A stretch of DNA of 64,000 bases from Molossus alvarezi (lineage: Eukaryota; Chordata; Mammalia; Chiroptera; Molossidae), in contig CM073893.1 in assembly GCA_037176705.1 (NCBI GenBank), forward strand, positions 19,840,074-19,904,073, given 5' to 3'. This document shows positions 21,884 to 32,236 of the stretch, piece after piece; within the stretch, counting starts at the first letter, position 1; each line of letters begins with the position of its first letter. Under the pieces are notes generated by a model. It ran no database searches. It was not told the origin of the DNA and worked only from the letters and a program-made list of their open reading frames with translations. The position numbers and the translations under genes are program-made.

Positions 21884-24800
21884 ATGGCAATAAATAAGTA
21901 CATATCAATAATCACCTTAAACGTAAATGGATTGAATGCTCCCATAAAGAGACACAGAGTAGCTGATTGGATAAGAAAGCATGACTCATCTATATGTTGT
22001 TTACAAGAGACCCACCTCTCAACAAAAGACTCACATAGGTTGAAAGTGAAGGGATGGAAAAAAATTTTCCAAGCAAATGGAAAGCAAAAAAAAGCTGGGG
22101 TAGCAATTCTCATATCTGATAAAATAGATTTCAAAATGAAGACCATAACTAGAGACAAAGACGGCCACTACATAATATTGAAAGGATCTATCCAACAGGA
22201 AGATATAACCTTGATAAACATATATGCACCCAATATAGGAGCACCAAAATATATTAAAAATCTTCTGGAGGACTTCCAAGGAGAAATCGACAACAATACA
22301 ATCATAGCAGGGGACTTCAACACCCCGTTGACAGCACTAGATAGATCCTCTAGGCAAAAAATTAGCAAGGAAACAGAGACTCTAAATGAAGCACTAGACC
22401 AAATGGATTTAATAGATATCTACAGAGAATTACACCCCAAAACTACAGAATACACATTCTTCTCAAGTGCACATGGGACATTCTCAAAGATAGACCACAT
22501 GATAGGACACAAACTAAATCTCTGCAAGTTCAAGAAGATTGAAATCATATCAAGCATCTTCTCAGATCACAGTGGCATGAAACTAGAAATCAATTGCAAC
22601 AAGAACATGCAAAGACATTTCAACACATGGAGGCTAAATAGCATGTTATTAAACAATGAATGGGTCACCGAGGAGATCAAGGAAGAAATTAAAAACTTCC
22701 TGGAAACCAATGAAAATGAACACACAACAACACAAAATCTATGGGATGCAGCGAAAGCAGTTCTGAGAGGGAAGTTCATAGCACTACAGGCCTACCTCAA
22801 AAAACAAGAAAAATTTCTAATTGACTGTCTAACCTCACAACTTAAAGAATTAGAAAGCAAACAAAAAGAAAACCCCAGAGCAAGTAGAAGGAAGGAAATA
22901 GTAAAGATCAGAGCAGAAATAAATGACATAGAGACCAAAAAAACAATTCAAAGGATCAATGAAACAAAGAGCTGGTTTTTCGAAAAGATAAACAAGATTG
23001 ATGGACCCTTAGCTAGACTCACCAAGAAACAAAGAGAGAGAACCCAAATACACAAAATTAGAAATGAAAGAGGAGAAGTAACAACCAACACCACGGAAAT
23101 ACAAAAGATCGTTAACAACTACTACGAACAACTATATGGCAACAAATTCGACAATCTAAGCGAAATGGACAAATTTCTAGAAACACACAGTCTCCCAAAA
23201 CTATTCCCGGAAGAGATAGAAAACTTGAACAGACCAATAACAACTAAGGAAATTGAAGAGGTAATCAAGACTCTTCCAGCAAACAAAAGCCCAGGCCCAG
23301 ATGGTTTCACGGGGGAGTTTTACCGAACATTCCAAAAAGAACTAACACCCATTCTCCTCAAACTATTTCAAAAAATTCAAGAAGAAGGAAGACTTCCAAA
23401 CACGTTCTATGAGGCTAGCATAATTCTAATTCCAAAACCAGAAAAAGACACTACGAAGAAAGAAAACTACAGGCCAATATCCCTGATGAACATAGACGCC
23501 AAAATCCTGAACAAAATATTAGCAAATCGGATCCAGAAATACATCAAAAAAATTATTCACCATGACCAAGTGGGATTCATTCCAGGGATGCAAGGCTGGT
23601 ACAATATTCGCAAATCCATAAATGTGATACACCACATAAACAAAATGAAGAATAAAAACCACATGATCATATCAATAGATGCTGAAAAAGCATTCGACAA
23701 AATCCAGCATCCATTTCTGATAAAAACGCTCAGCAATGTGGGAATAGAGGGATCATATCTCGACATAATAAAGGCCATATATGAAAGACCTACAGCCAAC
23801 ATCATACTCAATGGACAGAAACTAAAAACATTTCCATTAAGAACAGGAACAAGACAGGGATGTCCACTTTCGCCACTCCTATTTAACATTGTACTGGAAG
23901 TCTTAGCCACAGCAATCAGACATGAAGAAAAAATAAAAGGGATCCAAATTGGAAAGGAGGAAGTGAAACTGTCATTATTTGCAGATGACATGATATTGTA
24001 CATAGAAAACCCTAAAGACTCCATCAAAAATATATTAGACTTAATAAATGAATTTGGCAAAGTAGCAGGATACAAAATTAACGTCAAGAAATCGACGGCA
24101 TTCTTGTACATCAATGATGAACTCACAGAAAGAGAAACTGAAAAAACAATCCCATTTACCATCGCTCCAAAAAAATTACGATACCTAGGAATAAACTTAA
24201 CCAAAGAAGTAAAGGACCTATTTGCAGAAAACTACAGGTCATTGAAAAAAGAAATAGAGGAAGATATAAAAAAGTGGAAGCACATACCCTGTTCATGGAT
24301 TGGAAGAATTAACATAATTAAAATGTCCATACTACCCAAAGCAATCTATAGATTCAATGCAATCCCCATCAAAGTACCAACGACATATTTCATAGAACTA
24401 GAACAAATACTTCAAAAGTTCATATGGAACCAAAAAAGACCCCGAATAGCCACAGCAATCTTGAAAAAGAAGAACAAAGTAGGTGGGATCACAATACCAG
24501 ATTTCAGGTTATACTACAAAGCGACTGTAACCAAAACAGCCTGGTACTGGCACAAGAACAGGCATATAGACCAGTGGAACAGAACTGAAAACCCAGAAAT
24601 GGACCCAAGGCAATACGCTCAATTAATATTTGACAAAGGTGGCAAGAGCATACAGTGGAGTAAAGACAGCCTCTTTAATAAATGGTGTTGGGAAAATTGG
24701 ACAGCTACATGCAAAAAAATGAAACTAGACCATCAACTTACACCATACACAAAAATAAACTCAAAATGGATAAAAGACTTAAATGTGACCCGTGAATCCA

Positions 24801-25708
24801 TAAAAATTCTAGAAGAAAATGTAGGCAACAAAATTTCGGACATCATACGGAGCAGAATTTTCACTGATACATCACCTAAGGCAACAGAAATAAAGGAGAA
24901 AATGAACACATGGGACTACATCAAACTAAAAAGCTTCTGCACAGCAAAAGAAACAATCATCAAAATGGAAAGGCAACCCACTGTATGGGAGAACATCATT
25001 GCCAATGATGTATCAGATAAGGGGTTAATTTCCAGTATATATAGAGTGCTCATACAACTCCACAAAAGGAAGACAAAGAACCCAATTAAAAAATGGGCAG
25101 AGGAGCTGAATAGACACCTCTCCAAACAGGACATACAAATGGCCAAAAGACATATGAAGAAATGCTCAACATCACTAAGCATCAGAGAGATGCAAATTAA
25201 AACAACAATGAGGTATCACCTCACACCGGTCAGAATGGCCGCCATCAACAAATCATCAAACAACAAGTGTTGGCGAGGGTGTGGAGAAAAGGGGACTCTA
25301 ATACACTGCTGGTGGGAATGCAGACTGGTGCAGCCGCTATGGAAAACAATATGGTGCTACCTCAAGAAATTAAAAATTGAACTTCCATTTGACCCAGTGA
25401 TCCCACTGCTGGGAATATACCCTAAGAAGCCTGAAACACCAATCAGGAAGAATATATGTACCCCCATGTTCATAGCAGCACTATTTACAATAGCTAAGAT
25501 CTGGAAACAGCCCAAGTGTCCACCAGTAGACGAATGGATAAAAAAGCTGTGGTACATATACACAATGGAGTACTATGCAGCGGTAAGAAAGAAAGATCTC
25601 TTATCCTTTGAGACGACATGGAGGGACCTGGAAAGTATTATCCTAAGTGAAAGAAGCCAAGCAGAAAAAGACAAATACCACATGATCTCACTTATATACG
25701 GAATATAA
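21884..25708 (+). CDS. L1 ORF2p, complete (1274 aa): endonuclease and reverse transcriptase
   Basis: ORF2p nicks target DNA and copies L1 RNA at the nick (target-primed reverse transcription). The 1274 aa compare with 1275 in human L1. The APE-like endonuclease (1-~240) keeps N13, E42 (QETH), D144 and N146 (GDFN), D204 (KIDH), and D228/H229 (SDH). A PCNA-box-like IQKIVNNYY lies at 406-414. The reverse transcriptase core includes D599 (SIDAEKAFD), [12 protein letters not shown] (657-668) and the FADD box (699-702). The C-terminal CCHC motif is C1129, C1133, H1141, C1146. All these residues sit one position before their human counterparts. The start at 21884 follows ORF1 by 43 bp and has A at -3 and G at +4. 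Low-level ORF2 translation by reinitiation is known for L1; nothing here contradicts it. Confidence 0.97.
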   Translation: MAINKYISIITLNVNGLNAPIKRHRVADWIRKHDSSICCLQETHLSTKDSHRLKVKGWKKIFQANGKQKKAGVAILISDKIDFKMKTITRDKDGHYIILKGSIQQEDITLINIYAPNIGAPKYIKNLLEDFQGEIDNNTIIAGDFNTPLTALDRSSRQKISKETETLNEALDQMDLIDIYRELHPKTTEYTFFSSAHGTFSKIDHMIGHKLNLCKFKKIEIISSIFSDHSGMKLEINCNKNMQRHFNTWRLNSMLLNNEWVTEEIKEEIKNFLETNENEHTTTQNLWDAAKAVLRGKFIALQAYLKKQEKFLIDCLTSQLKELESKQKENPRASRRKEIVKIRAEINDIETKKTIQRINETKSWFFEKINKIDGPLARLTKKQRERTQIHKIRNERGEVTTNTTEIQKIVNNYYEQLYGNKFDNLSEMDKFLETHSLPKLFPEEIENLNRPITTKEIEEVIKTLPANKSPGPDGFTGEFYRTFQKELTPILLKLFQKIQEEGRLPNTFYEASIILIPKPEKDTTKKENYRPISLMNIDAKILNKILANRIQKYIKKIIHHDQVGFIPGMQGWYNIRKSINVIHHINKMKNKNHMIISIDAEKAFDKIQHPFLIKTLSNVGIEGSYLDIIKAIYERPTANIILNGQKLKTFPLRTGTRQGCPLSPLLFNIVLEVLATAIRHEEKIKGIQIGKEEVKLSLFADDMILYIENPKDSIKNILDLINEFGKVAGYKINVKKSTAFLYINDELTERETEKTIPFTIAPKKLRYLGINLTKEVKDLFAENYRSLKKEIEEDIKKWKHIPCSWIGRINIIKMSILPKAIYRFNAIPIKVPTTYFIELEQILQKFIWNQKRPRIATAILKKKNKVGGITIPDFRLYYKATVTKTAWYWHKNRHIDQWNRTENPEMDPRQYAQLIFDKGGKSIQWSKDSLFNKWCWENWTATCKKMKLDHQLTPYTKINSKWIKDLNVTRESIKILEENVGNKISDIIRSRIFTDTSPKATEIKEKMNTWDYIKLKSFCTAKETIIKMERQPTVWENIIANDVSDKGLISSIYRVLIQLHKRKTKNPIKKWAEELNRHLSKQDIQMAKRHMKKCSTSLSIREMQIKTTMRYHLTPVRMAAINKSSNNKCWRGCGEKGTLIHCWWECRLVQPLWKTIWCYLKKLKIELPFDPVIPLLGIYPKKPETPIRKNICTPMFIAALFTIAKIWKQPKCPPVDEWIKKLWYIYTMEYYAAVRKKDLLSFETTWRDLESIILSERSQAEKDKYHMISLIYGI

Positions 25709-25940
25709 TGAACATAACAGCCTGAGGAATACAGTAGACCCAGACACATGGAAGTAGGGCACAGACTGACATCCCTCAGTAGAGGGGATGGGGGTTGGGG
25801 GGGTGGGAAGAGATAAACCACAGAACTTATATGCATGTATGCATGACCAATGGACATGGACAACTAAGCCGGGGAAAGGGTGGAGGGGGGGTAGGGTGGG
25901 GGTGCCAATGGGGTAAAAAGGTAAAATATCTGTAACAAAA

Positions 25941-25942
<2 letters not shown>
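25709..25942 (+). other. L1-A 3'UTR with two G-quadruplex-type tracts
   Basis: Two G-rich tracts fit the pattern for four-stranded DNA/RNA: 25784-25807 (G-runs of 4, 5, 7 and 3 separated by AT, TT and T) and 25871-25903 (runs of 4, 3, 7, 3 and 5). A G-rich tract in the 3'UTR is a conserved L1 trait. Confidence 0.7.

Positions 25943-25945
<3 letters not shown>
25940..25945 (+). terminator. L1-A own polyadenylation signal
   Basis: AATAAA directly precedes a 32-nt pure A run (25943-25974), the first of two poly-A tracts. Confidence 0.7.
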
Positions 25946-25974
<29 letters not shown>

Positions 25975-25976
<2 letters not shown>

Positions 25977-25989
25977 AAATGCTGAAAAA

Positions 25990-25991
<2 letters not shown>
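25975..25991 (+). other. 17-nt non-L1 segment between two poly-A tracts (candidate 3' transduction)
   Basis: taaaatgctgaaaaact separates A runs at 25943-25974 (32 nt) and 25992-26020 (29 nt). The second run abuts the duplication. A second AATAAA (25973-25978) lies just ahead. This order is expected when the source L1 read through its own poly-A and was cleaved in the downstream flank. Confidence 0.65.
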
Positions 25992-26020
<29 letters not shown>

Positions 26021-26037
26021 CAAATTGAAAAGGAGGA
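26021..26037 (+). repeat. Target-site duplication of L1-A, right copy
   Basis: A perfect copy of 20117-20133, immediately after the second A run. Confidence 0.95.
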
Positions 26038-26079
26038 AGTGAAACGGTCATTATTCATAGATGACATGATATAGCTTGG

Positions 26080-26650
26080 CTTTTAAAGTGTTGTTGCTTC
26101 CTGTTTCCAAACTTTGAAAGAAAACCTTGTTAAAACCCCCATGTTCAGACTGTACATGGACCAGGTTCTTTATATATTTATCTATTTTGAACTTCACACC
26201 AGTCTGAAAGGTCATCACCTTTATTTTACAGATTTGAAAACTAAGGATCACAGGGGCTACAGCATCTGACCAATGTCATGAAACTTTGATGTTGCAGAAA
26301 ATGTTCAAACTCAGTTCTGACCCCGAACTAAAAGTCCTGCCTGCTGATGCTTCTGCTGCTGAGTATTTAATAGGTGGATAAATTACTTCAAATTTTCAAG
26401 TCACCTGCAAAAGAAAAGGGAACTTAAAAACGAGGTGATTTAGTCAAACAAAGAACTCCCCAATCTAGCATACCTTCATGTCTTTTGCCTTAATTCATGT
26501 TTCTCCTCTTAAAATTCCATCTGTTCATTTTCACTGAGTGCCTACTGTGTGCTGAGAACACATAGTAATGCCAAGATATAAGACCTATAGTTTAGTAAGA
26601 GTGTAAATAGATATGCCCTCTAGAGAATGTAATTTAACAATATTTGCCTC
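26080..26650 (+). mobile_element. Unique flank containing a MIR (about 26165-26345)
   Basis: The MIR core ttattttacagatttgaaaactaagg is followed by gctacagcatctgaccaatg. The rest of the interval is unique with no gene. Confidence 0.55.
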
Positions 26651-26864
26651 TTCCTTTGTTTTTTCTTTATTGATTTTTAGAGAGAGATGAAGAGAGAGGG
26701 AGAGAGAGGGATAGAAACATCAGTGAGAGAGAACATCGATTGGCTGCCTCCTGCATGATCTCTACTGGGAATCGGGCCCACAACCTGGGCATGTGCCCTG
26801 ACTGGGAATCCAACCTCTTGGTGCATGTGTCAATGCTCAGTCACTGAGCCACACCAGCCAGGGC
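26651..26864 (-). mobile_element. VES SINE (AATCAATAAA-tail type)
   Basis: A reverse copy starting at tttctttattgattttta and ending in the head gagccacaccagccagggc. Confidence 0.9.
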
Positions 26865-27437
26865 CTACATTTTTTGACAAATAATAATGCTTATATGGCT
26901 GGCAAACTGGAATGGCTCAAACAAGTATTTTGGGGGTTCAAGATTGCCCAGGGTCCAACTGGCTGTCCCAAGGGTTATTCCTTTATTATCTCTGCATGCC
27001 AGTGGGTGGCAACATATATATTGATTGGGTTAGACCAATTAGTAGCCACTCCTTGGGGATAGGGTACATCCCTAAACTATGAGGCTTCTACTCAGTGGGG
27101 GAAAAGTATAAAGGTTATTGAGGACTCAATGGGTAATAAGGAAAGGGTACAGGAATGGTTTAGGGACCCAGGATGTTTTCTAAGGATCTAGTCTCAGTAA
27201 CTAGGTAGATGCCAGGGGTGCACTGGAGCTGGATTGTGTTGGCTCATGAGACAAACTATGTGTGTCTTGTCCAGATTCTATATTCTATTTAAAGCACAGA
27301 AATTGTCAAATGCTACAAATCAGTATGTTTTTTTAGTGGGGAGTCAGTTGTTAAACCTTTGACCAGTACCTGGTAGTGTCATGCCCCAAGACCAAAGCAA
27401 GCTGGAATAAAAACAGGTTTAATCTTTTCGTTGGGAT
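26865..27437. other. Unique sequence
   Basis: I see no gene or recognisable repeat here. Confidence 0.25.
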
Positions 27438-27732
27438 CCTGCTCTGTTTTTTGTTTTTGTTTTTAATCCTTACCCAAGGATATTTTTCCATTTTTGTTCA
27501 GATAGAATGGGAGGGAGAGAGAGAAAGAGAGAGGGAGAGAGAGAGAGAAACATTCACGTGAGAGGGACACATCAACCGGCTGCCTTCCACATGACACCAT
27601 CAGGTGCCGGGACTGAGGTATGTGCCTTTGACCAGAATCAAACCCTCATCCGGAACTGAACCCTTGACTCATTGGTCCATGGGCTGACACTCTAACTGCT
27701 AAGCCAAACCAGTCAGGGCCCTGCTCTGTTTT
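27438..27732 (-). mobile_element. Ves SINE with 13-bp TSD and AAGGA-type hairpin
   Basis: The duplication cctgctctgtttt lies at 27438-27450 and 27720-27732. The 3' hairpin reads TCCTTACCCAAGGA (27467-27480), a changed but still fully paired stem. Confidence 0.95.
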
Positions 27733-27974
27733 AAAAAATAGAGGTGAAATTTCATAAAATTCATCAATCTATTCATTCTTTTCTTAGTTTATTTAAGCTC
27801 ATGGGCTATTTCCTCTTTATTTATAATTCATTATAATATTTTATTTTTGAAAAGATAACACATTTACATGGTTAAAATTTCAGAAAGTACAAAAGAAATC
27901 CAGCCACCCAATCTTCTCCTCTAAAAAACAACAACAAACAAACAAAATGATTTTTAGGTATATTTTCTGAAAAT
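27733..27974. other. AT-rich unique sequence
   Basis: I see no gene or recognisable repeat here. Confidence 0.2.
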
Positions 27975-28461
27975 TATTAATTAATTTTGTTTTTTCAATT
28001 GTAGTTGACTTCAATATTATATTAGTTTCAGGTGTACAGCAGTTGTTAAACGTTTTTATAATTTAAAAAATGATTCTCCCCATTAATCCAGTACCCACCT
28101 GACATCATGCTTAATTCTTACAATATTATTGACTATATTCCCAATGTTGTACTTTATATCCACATGACTATTTTGTAACTGTTTTTTTTTTGTTGTTGTT
28201 GTTGTGGGGTTTTTTTTTGGTGCTACTTAATTTCTACACCTTCTCACCCAGCCCCTAAACCTCCCTCATATCTGGCAAACTTCTATGAGTCTATTTCTGT
28301 TTTGTTTGTTCATTTATTTTGTTCTTTAAATTCCACATATAAGTGAAATCATGTAGTATTTGTCTTCCTCTGTCTACCTCATTTCACTTAGCATAATACA
28401 CTCTAAATTCATCCATGAAGTTACAAATAATAAGATTTTGTTTCTTTTTATTCCATTTTAT

Positions 28462-28480
28462 ACACACACACACACACACA
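28462..28480. repeat. (AC)n microsatellite
   Basis: A pure run of ACs, next to the target site of the neighbouring Ves. Confidence 0.95.
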
Positions 28481-28776
28481 TACCACTTCTTGTTTTGTTT
28501 TTATTTTTGTTTTGTTAATCCTCACCAGAGGATATTTTTTCCATTGATTCTTAGAGAGAGTGAACGGTAGGGAGGGAGGGGGAGAAAGAGAGAGAAACAT
28601 CGATGTGAGATAGGCACATTGATTGGTTGCCTCCCACATGTGCCCTGACAAGGACCAGGGATGGAACCTGAAATCCAGTTATATGCTCTTGACAGAGCAT
28701 CAAACCTGTGACCCTTTGGTGCATGAGTGGATGTTCTAATCACTGAGCAACACTGGCCAGGGCTTTACCACTTCTT
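28481..28776 (-). mobile_element. Ves-like SINE with 11-bp TSD
   Basis: The duplication taccacttctt lies at 28481-28491 and 28766-28776. This is an older copy whose hairpin reads tcctcaccagaggat. Confidence 0.85.
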
Positions 28777-29199
28777 TATCCAGTAGTCTGTTGATGGACA
28801 CTTAGATTGCTTTCATATCTTGGCCTTTATAAATAATACTGCAATGAACATAGGAATGCATATTTCTTTTAGAAGTAGTGTTTTAGATTTCTTTGGATAA
28901 ATATCCAGAAGTAGAATTGCTGGGTCATAGGGTAATCCTACTTTTAAGTTTTTGAGGAACCTTCATTCTGTTTTGTATAGTGGCAGCACCAATTTGCAAT
29001 CCCAGTAGGGTTTCACATTCTCTTAAAAACTTGTATGTTGATTTATTGATGACAGCCATTCTGACAGGTGTGAAGTGAAATCTCATCATGATTTTAATTT
29101 GCACTTCTCTGATGATTAGTGACGTTGAACATCTTTTTATATGCCTATTGGCTGCCATCTGTATGTCCTCTTTGGAGAGATGCCTCTTTGGGTCCTCTG

Positions 29200-29452
29200 T
29201 TTATTTTTTTTTTAAATCCTCACTGGAGGTTATTTTTTCCATTGATATTTTAGAGAAAATGGAAGGATGGCAGGGAAAGAGAGAAACATCAATGTAAGAG
29301 AAACATATTGATTGGTTGCCTCCCACACACTCCCTGACTGGGGCCAGGGATTGAACCTGCAACCCAGGTATGTGCCCTTGACTGGGAATTGAACCATGGC
29401 CCTAAGGTGTCTGGGCTGATGCTCTATTCACAGAGCCACACCAGCCAGGGCT
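29200..29452 (-). mobile_element. Ves-like SINE, older
   Basis: Reverse copy from aaatcctcactggaggtt to the head ccacaccagccagggc. Confidence 0.85.
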
Positions 29453-30344
29453 ATTTATAAATTGAATTGTTTGGGTTTTTTTGGTGTTAAGTTGTATGAG
29501 TTCTTTATAAATTTTGGATATTAACCCCTTATCAAATGTATTATTACCTTCTTTCATTCAATAGGTTATTTTTTCATTTTGTTAATGGTTTCTTTAACTG
29601 TGAAAAAACTTTTTAGTTTGATGTAGTCCCATCTGTTTATTTTTTCTTTTGCTTCCTTTTCCCCAGGAGATATATCAGGAAAAATATTATGAAGAACAAT
29701 ATCAAAGAGTTTACTGCACATATTTTCTTCTAGGAGTTTTATGGTTTTGGGTCTTACATTTAAGTCTTTAATTTATTTTGAGTTTATTCTTGTATATGGT
29801 GGAAGAAAGTGATCATTTCATCTATTTATTTATTTTTGCATGTAACTGTCAAGTTTTCTCAGCACCTTTTGTTGAAGAGACTGTCTTTACCTTATTGTAT
29901 ATTCTTGGCTACTTTGTCATAGGTGTGGGTTTATTTCTGGGCTATGATGTTCCATTTAACTAAGTGTCTGTTTTTATGCCAGTACCATGCTTTTTTGATT
30001 ACTGTAGCCTGGTAGTATACTTTGATATCAAGTAGTGTGATACCTCTCTTTATTCTTTCTCAGGATTGCTGTTGCTATACAAGGTCTTTTGTGGTTCCAC
30101 ATAAATTTTAGGATTATTTGTTCTAGTTCTATGAAAAATGCCTTTGGTATTTTGATAAAGATTGCATTGAATTTACAGGTTGCAGTGGGTAATATGAACA
30201 TTTAAATGATGTTAATTCTTCCAATCCATGAGCATGGTAAATGCTCCAATTTATTTGTATCTTCTTTAGTTTGTTTCTTCACTGTCTTACAATTCTCTGA
30301 GTACCAGTCTATTACTTCTTGGTTAATTTTATTCCTAGGTATTT

Positions 30345-30360
30345 TATTCTTTTGTTTGAT

Positions 30361-30399
<39 letters not shown>

Positions 30400-30635
30400 T
30401 TTTAGTTTTAGTTTTAGTTTTCATCCTCACCTGGGGACATTTTTCTATTTTTTGTTCAGATTGAGTGGGAGGGAGAGAGAGAGGGAGAAACATCGAATTG
30501 AAAGGGACACATCAAGTGGCTGCCACCCGCACGACCCAACCAGAGCCGGGGACAAACTGAAACTGAGGTATGTGCCCTTAGCGGGAACCGAACCTGGGTC
30601 TCTCTGGACAGAAGGTCGATGCTATTCTTTTGTTT
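30345..30635 (-). mobile_element. 5'-truncated Ves SINE with 13-bp TSD
   Basis: The duplication tattcttttgttt lies at 30345-30357 and 30623-30635. The copy stops inside the tRNA head (gaaggtcgatgc), so the A box and first ~30 nt are absent. The tail is a long (TTTA)n run. Confidence 0.9.
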
Positions 30636-30723
30636 TAAATAATTTGTTTTAATTTTTAAATTACAGTTGACATACACTATTATATTAGTTTCAGGTGTGC
30701 AACTTAGGTATTTTATTCTTTTT
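30636..30723 (-). mobile_element. Tiny L1 3'UTR insertion
   Basis: About 70 bp of L1 3' end (acagttgacatacactatta, agtttcaggtgtgcaac) is followed by taggtattttattctttt, which also occurs at about 30337-30353 on the far side of the Ves. The L1 scrap inserted first and the Ves then landed at its edge. Confidence 0.65.
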
Positions 30724-32028
30724 GATGCAATTGAAAATGGGATTATCTTCTTAATTTCTCTTTCTAATAATTTGTTGTTGGTATATAAAAATACAATCTA
30801 TTTCTGAATATTAATTTTGTTTTGCTACTTTACTGAATTCATTTTTCAGTTCAAATACTTTCTTGCTGGAATATTTATAGTTTTCTGTATCACATCACCA
30901 GCAAATAATGACAGTTTTACTTCTTCTTTTCCAATTTAAATGTCTTTTATCTTTTTGTGTGTGTGTCTGATTGCTATGGCTAGGACTTCCAATAAAATTG
31001 GTTCAAGTGAACATTCTTGTCTTGTTCCTCTTCTTAAGTAAAATGCTTTTAGCTTTTTCCCATTGTGTATGATATTTGTTGTGGGTTTGTCATATATGGC
31101 CTTTATTATTTTGAGGTGTGTTTCCTCTAGTTCCAATTTACTAAGAGTTTTTATCATAAATGGATGCTGGATTTTGTCAAATGCTGTTCTGCATCTACTA
31201 ATATTAACATATGATTTTTACCCTTCATTTTGTGTATGTAATATATCATATTAATTGACTTGTGTATATTGAAACAACCTCGAATCCCAGGAATAAATTA
31301 TACTTGATCATGGTATATGATCCTTTTAATGTATTGTTGAATTTAATTTGCTAATATTTTGTTGATGATTTTTGCATCTATGTTCATCAGGATAGTAGCC
31401 TATTATTTTATTTTTTGTAAAGTCTTTGTCTGGTTTTGAAATTAGGGCAATGCTGGCCTCATAAAATGAGCTTGAGAGCCTTCCTTCCTTCCTCTTCAAT
31501 TTTTAGGAATAGTTTGAGAAGAATAGGTGCTAATTTTTTTAAATGTTTGGTAAGATTCATCTGTAAAGGCATCTGGTCAAGGACTTTTGTTTGTTGAAAA
31601 TTTTTGGATTACTAATTTTATTTCATTAGTAGTTTTCAGTTTGTTCAGATTTTCTGTTTCTTCTTGACTCAGTATTGGAAGATTGTATGTTTCTAGGAGT
31701 CTATTCATTTATTCCAGATTGTCCAATTGTTGGCATATACTTTTTTATAGTATTTTCTTAGAATCCTTTGTATTTCTGTCATGTCAATTGTCACATTTCC
31801 TGTTTCATTTCTGATTTTATTTTTTGAGTCCTCTTTTTTCCTTGATGAACCTGGTTAAAGGTTTATTAATTTTGTTTATCTTTTCAAAGCATCAGTTCTT
31901 GGTTTCATTGATTTTTTGTATCATTTTAAAAGACTATTTTGTCTATTTCTCTTCTAATTTTTATTATTTCCTTCCTTCTAATCAATTTGGGCTTTGTTTG
32001 TTCTTCTTTTTCTAGTTCCTTTAAGAGG

Positions 32029-32236
32029 GTGTAAGGCAGTGGTTCTCAACCTGTGGGTCGCGACCCCTTCGGGGGTCGAACGACCCTTTCACAGGGGTTG
32101 CCTAAGATATAACAGTAGCGAAATTACAGTTATGAAGTAGCAACAAAAATAATTTTATGGTTGAGGGTCACCACAACATGAGGAACTGTATTAAAGGGTC
32201 GCAGCATTAGGAAGGTTGAGAATCACTGTAAGGTGA
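32029..32236. mobile_element. SPIN-type hAT non-autonomous element (192 bp)
   Basis: The ends are cagtggttctcaacctgtgg at 32037 and its imperfect inverse, ggttgagaatcactg, at 32228. The left arm continues gtcgcgacccc / ggggtcgaacgaccctttcac, and the right arm contains atgaagtagcaac and cagcattaggaagg, all features of SPIN elements. Most of the usual AT-rich centre is missing. The 8 bp on the left, gtgtaagg, recur on the right as taagg, which fits an 8-bp hAT duplication that lost bases by slippage. It interrupts the old L1. Confidence 0.85.

Larger units (their letters stand above)
20134..26020 (+). mobile_element. L1-A: complete LINE-1 with both ORFs intact
   Basis: This 5.9-kb element has every expected part in order: 5'UTR (20134-20958), ORF1 (20959-21840), a 43-bp spacer, ORF2 (21884-25708), a G-rich 3'UTR and a poly-A tail. 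A perfect 17-bp duplication flanks it. Neither ORF has a stop or frameshift. The long uninterrupted A runs, retained CpGs and perfect duplication indicate a recent insertion. The target was the reverse transcriptase region of an older L1. It is structurally a candidate retrotransposition-competent source element; competence is inference. Confidence 0.97.
16245..26079 (-). mobile_element. Old L1 with 5' inversion (twin priming), host of later insertions
   Basis: The outer duplication tatagcttgg lies at 16245-16254 and 26070-26079. The left arm (16255-18407, minus) is an L1 3' part from poly-T and 3'UTR up to just after the FADD box. At 18408 orientation flips: plus-strand ORF2 sequence runs at 18408-19291, continues at 20057-20116, and ends at about 26038-26070. 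In L1-A coordinates the inverted arm covers about 22985-23997 and the other arm starts at about 24000, so the two meet with almost nothing lost. That is the expected product of twin priming. The Ves, the L1 3' fragment and L1-A are later insertions. Confidence 0.85.

Noticed and set aside
23557..24204. 215-codon minus-strand ORF
   Set aside because: Antisense shadow of intact L1-A ORF2.
28462..28480. Regularly spaced repeats as a CRISPR-like array
   Set aside because: The repeated units across the window are SINEs and microsatellites in a vertebrate genome; there is no array structure.
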